Source: Azolla caroliniana (Eukaryota > Polypodiophyta). From it: a stretch of 64,000 nucleotides of DNA. The notes under the pieces are model-generated. The model worked only from the letters and a program-made list of their open reading frames with translations. It was not told the DNA's origin and ran no database searches. Position numbers and translations under genes: made by a program. The stretch spans positions 27,590,001 through 27,654,000 of the forward strand of contig JBHGNT010000001.1 in the NCBI GenBank assembly GCA_043228905.1, in the 5' to 3' direction. Below, piece after piece: positions 61,653 to 64,000 of the stretch. Numbering within the stretch: the first letter of the stretch is position 1; every line of letters begins with the position of its first letter.

Positions 61653-63995
61653 TCATACTCTGGCCAACACATGGCACGCCCGTGGGACATTACATTGTAC
61701 GTCGAACCCACGGGTTAGCTCAATCACTCCTCGTCGAGTATGTCCAATATGCTCTAGTCCAGGGTTTCGAGTGGTTCTTTGTTCTAGTGCTACTTCTATT
61801 GCTCCTGTTGCGCCTGTTGTTGCTCTCTGACTTCTCCTGGTTTCAACATTCTCTTTGTTTCCAGTTCTTGCTTGCTGCTCTAACCTGGTTGCTTTGTTCT
61901 GGTCCACACCAACTTCCCTTGGTTGTTCACCTTCGACTTCATTTGGTAGCTCCTCTTGCTATGGTTGTAGTTCCATAGTCTGCTCCTCATCACTTATATT
62001 TATTGACATCGTCCGTTTTTTTGCTTCTAGCCGCCGACGCTCCCGTTTGAATCGCTCAAACTAGAGTTGTGTTCCGAGCTTATCATCATCAAGTCTTTCA
62101 ATCAGCCTCCGAGCGGCTTCGAGGTGAGCTCCAACCAAGGAAAAGAAGTCGTCTGCCAACTCCTCCCGGATAGTGACAATACTTTCTTCATCCATCTTGT
62201 AAATGTTGTCATCGGCCTTTTTCCAGTTTTCTGCATTTGCTTGGAGGACCTGTAATTCCGCCGCTTGTCGCGACCATTGAGTCCACCAGCCCACCGAACC
62301 GTCGTAGATATTCCTCTTTGTCTGGTCCTTCCATGCCTTCACCATTGCCTGGATCCGACCCACTCTGAGCTTTGACTTGTCCTCCTTCATCTTCTTAATG
62401 AGGACTGCGGTAGCCTGAGCCTACACTTCATAGCTCACCAATTGGGTTTGGTAGGTTGATTGGACCCTATCCAAAGCCATTTTTGTCTGTTCTACTTCTT
62501 CATAGTGCTTCTTGCTCAGCTCCGTTTTGTCCATTGCCGCTTCTACAAGTGCCTTCACCGTAGTAACCGCCTTGGTTTGTTTGTTCACATGCGCCTCCGT
62601 TTTCTTGGCCTATTCCATCTGGATTTCTTTCACCTTTTCTTGTTGCCTGTCAAATTCCGACCCAAGCTTCTTATGTTCGGCGTCTAGTTGCTTGTGGTCC
62701 CGGTGCAACTTTTCAAAATCCTTTTCAAAATCTTTTGTTTTCTGCTTTAGCCGACAGTTTATCTGGGAGCGCGCTTGGTCCTCTCTCTCCTTGTACTGCT
62801 AGATTTCTTCTTTCAACCGTTCTATTTCCATTTCCGCCATTCTCCGGAGTTTATCCTTTTCTTGCATCAGCTTTTCTCGCTCTTCCTTCAGCCAATCATT
62901 ATTAGCTTGACTTTTCCAGATATTTTCTTCCAGTCTCTGTTTTTCCTCTTCGGTTGCCCTCTTCTAATCCCTTTCTCTACCTCGTAGCGCTTCTTGAGCA
63001 GCTAATTCTTCTTTTAGTGTTATCATTTCCTACTCCCGCTCAATGTCATTTGCCGGGGTTGTACTAACCTCTGGTTGTGCATCTGTTTCCAAAGCTTCCA
63101 TCTGTAGATTAGCCGGTGGCATCGGCTCCATTGCTACACTTGTAGTTTGGCCCATATTGGGCATGATGGTCATGCATTATTTAGCCTTTTTCAATTCTTC
63201 CTCCAAGCTCCAGGCTCCGGATCTATGTCCGGGCCTTCTCTAATTCTTTGGTTGTGGCTAGCAACCGTTTCGCCTAACTTTCGACTTGCTGTTGTTCATC
63301 CTCCATCCAGTCGGCCACACCGGATACTTGCTCTCCGAGCCACTTTAACCATTGGCGGCATGTTTCGTGTTGTGTTAAGGTAGGAAACTGCTGCACTGGC
63401 TCCGGTCTTGGTTCGTGCTCCTTCTTGAGCCAATGGGTCAACGGTTCCAATATTCGCTCCGGACGACGTTCCTCATGCTGTTGCGCTTAAAGACTCGGTG
63501 AGGTAAGTCTCTCTGTAACCGGTTCCCATTGAGCTGTTGTCACTGCGTCTGGTCTTATTACCGACTCTTCCTCCGTCCTGGGTTCTACCACCGTTGAGTA
63601 GGTCTTTGAGGTATTGTCCTACTCCGAACCCAATCCTTCCCCTTGCTGCTCCATGTCGCGCTTTCTTGGGCGACGTTGAAGGGCTTCGACTAGTTTGTCT
63701 TCAACCTCTTCCTCTGTGGTTTCTTGGTTCACCCTCTGGACCAGGTCGTCTGTGTCCCTGTCCTGCCGGTGCAACTTGATTTTGATTGGTTTGGTCATTT
63801 TCTCTGGAACTGGCTCCACTGGCTCCTGTCCTGGGTCGTTTGTACTTCTTCTTGTTGAGATGATTCCCCTACCGTCCATCCGGGGTTGTGCTTTGACAGG
63901 AGCTGTTACCGTTGGGATTCCTTATACGGTGTGGTTTCCGGCCAGGTCCGCATCTTCGGCTTCATGGCGTGTGTTGGGGGTACCAATAATGTTAG
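61653..63995 (-). pseudogene. Degenerate retrotransposon ORF with long coiled coil, interrupted by TAG codons
   Basis: A minus-strand frame can be followed for some 2.3 kb. It opens near ATGGCTAACATTATTGG (63995), passes through MDGRGIISTRRSTNDPGQEP and a Gln/Glu-rich part, shifts frame once near 63150-63200, then runs as a heptad-rich coiled coil (MAEMEIERLKEEI, FDRQQEKVKEIQM). It continues through SKLRVGRIQAMVKAWKDQ and ADDFFSLVGAHLEAARRLIE and ends at TGA (61653-61655). In-frame stops at 63619, 63274, 63223, 63030, 62964, 62799, 62610, 62421, 62061 and 61959 are all TAG; TAA occurs at 63487 and 63181. It precedes a purine-rich tract and an LTR-like repeat, so I take it as the internal ORF of an LTR element (gag-like or an extra ORF). 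No RT, protease or integrase motif lies in the window. Confidence 0.6.
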
Positions 63996-64000
63996 CCATT

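Noticed and set aside
1-64000. CRISPR arrays, bacterial operons or a defence system
   Set aside because: The window is plant nuclear DNA; the tandem repeats have diverged units without uniform spacers, and no bacterial genes are present.

Overview
This is nuclear DNA from a land plant, most likely a flowering plant. The evidence is AT-rich intergenic sequence with long microsatellites, small exons bounded by GT..AG introns, plant gene families, and remnants of LINE, Ty1-copia, Ty3-gypsy, hAT and SINE elements. I do not assign a species. Host genes use the standard code, with TGA, TAA and TAG all serving as terminal stops.

Five protein-coding genes can be read with every splice junction in phase: (1) 7301-9020, minus, a five-exon GDSL esterase/lipase (438 aa); (2) 17251-20351, plus, a four-exon uncharacterised protein with a PDZ-like C-terminal half (461 aa); (3) 22882-29515, minus, a three-exon type II membrane protein with two glycosyltransferase-like modules (967 aa); (4) 40414-42891, minus, a two-exon RBR (RING-IBR-RING) E3 ubiquitin ligase (304 aa); (5) 45395-57046, minus, a 27-exon alpha subunit of the AP-2 clathrin adaptor (1008 aa). 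Exon borders come from reading GT/AG sites, codon phase and family conservation by eye, not from transcripts. The genes are not functionally linked; this is an ordinary gene-sparse plant interval with secretory/cell-surface (GDSL, glycosyltransferase), ubiquitin and endocytosis functions.

Layout. 1-756: decayed LINE-type ORF on minus. 960-1290: ~80-bp tandem repeat. 1340-7300: gene-free. 7301-9020: GDSL gene. 9300-17080: microsatellites and gene-free DNA with a foldback MITE (14881-15195, 9-bp target duplication). 17251-20351: PDZ-like gene, followed by a 248-bp-period duplication. 22882-29515: glycosyltransferase gene, with a minisatellite filling intron 1. 29692-40413: gene desert with a tRNA-derived SINE. 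40414-43040: RBR gene, whose start-codon region is duplicated upstream so that a short uORF copies its own N-terminus. 45395-57046: AP-2 alpha, whose second intron holds a small gag-only LTR element and a ~185-bp tandem array.

59040-64000 is a nest of transposons. It holds a copia-like gag scrap, a gypsy reverse-transcriptase scrap (minus), a duplicated LTR-like unit split by a 574-bp hAT-type MITE with a visible empty site, and a long degenerate coiled-coil ORF on minus interrupted by ten TAG codons, two TAA and no TGA. The last two are the most interesting items in the window.
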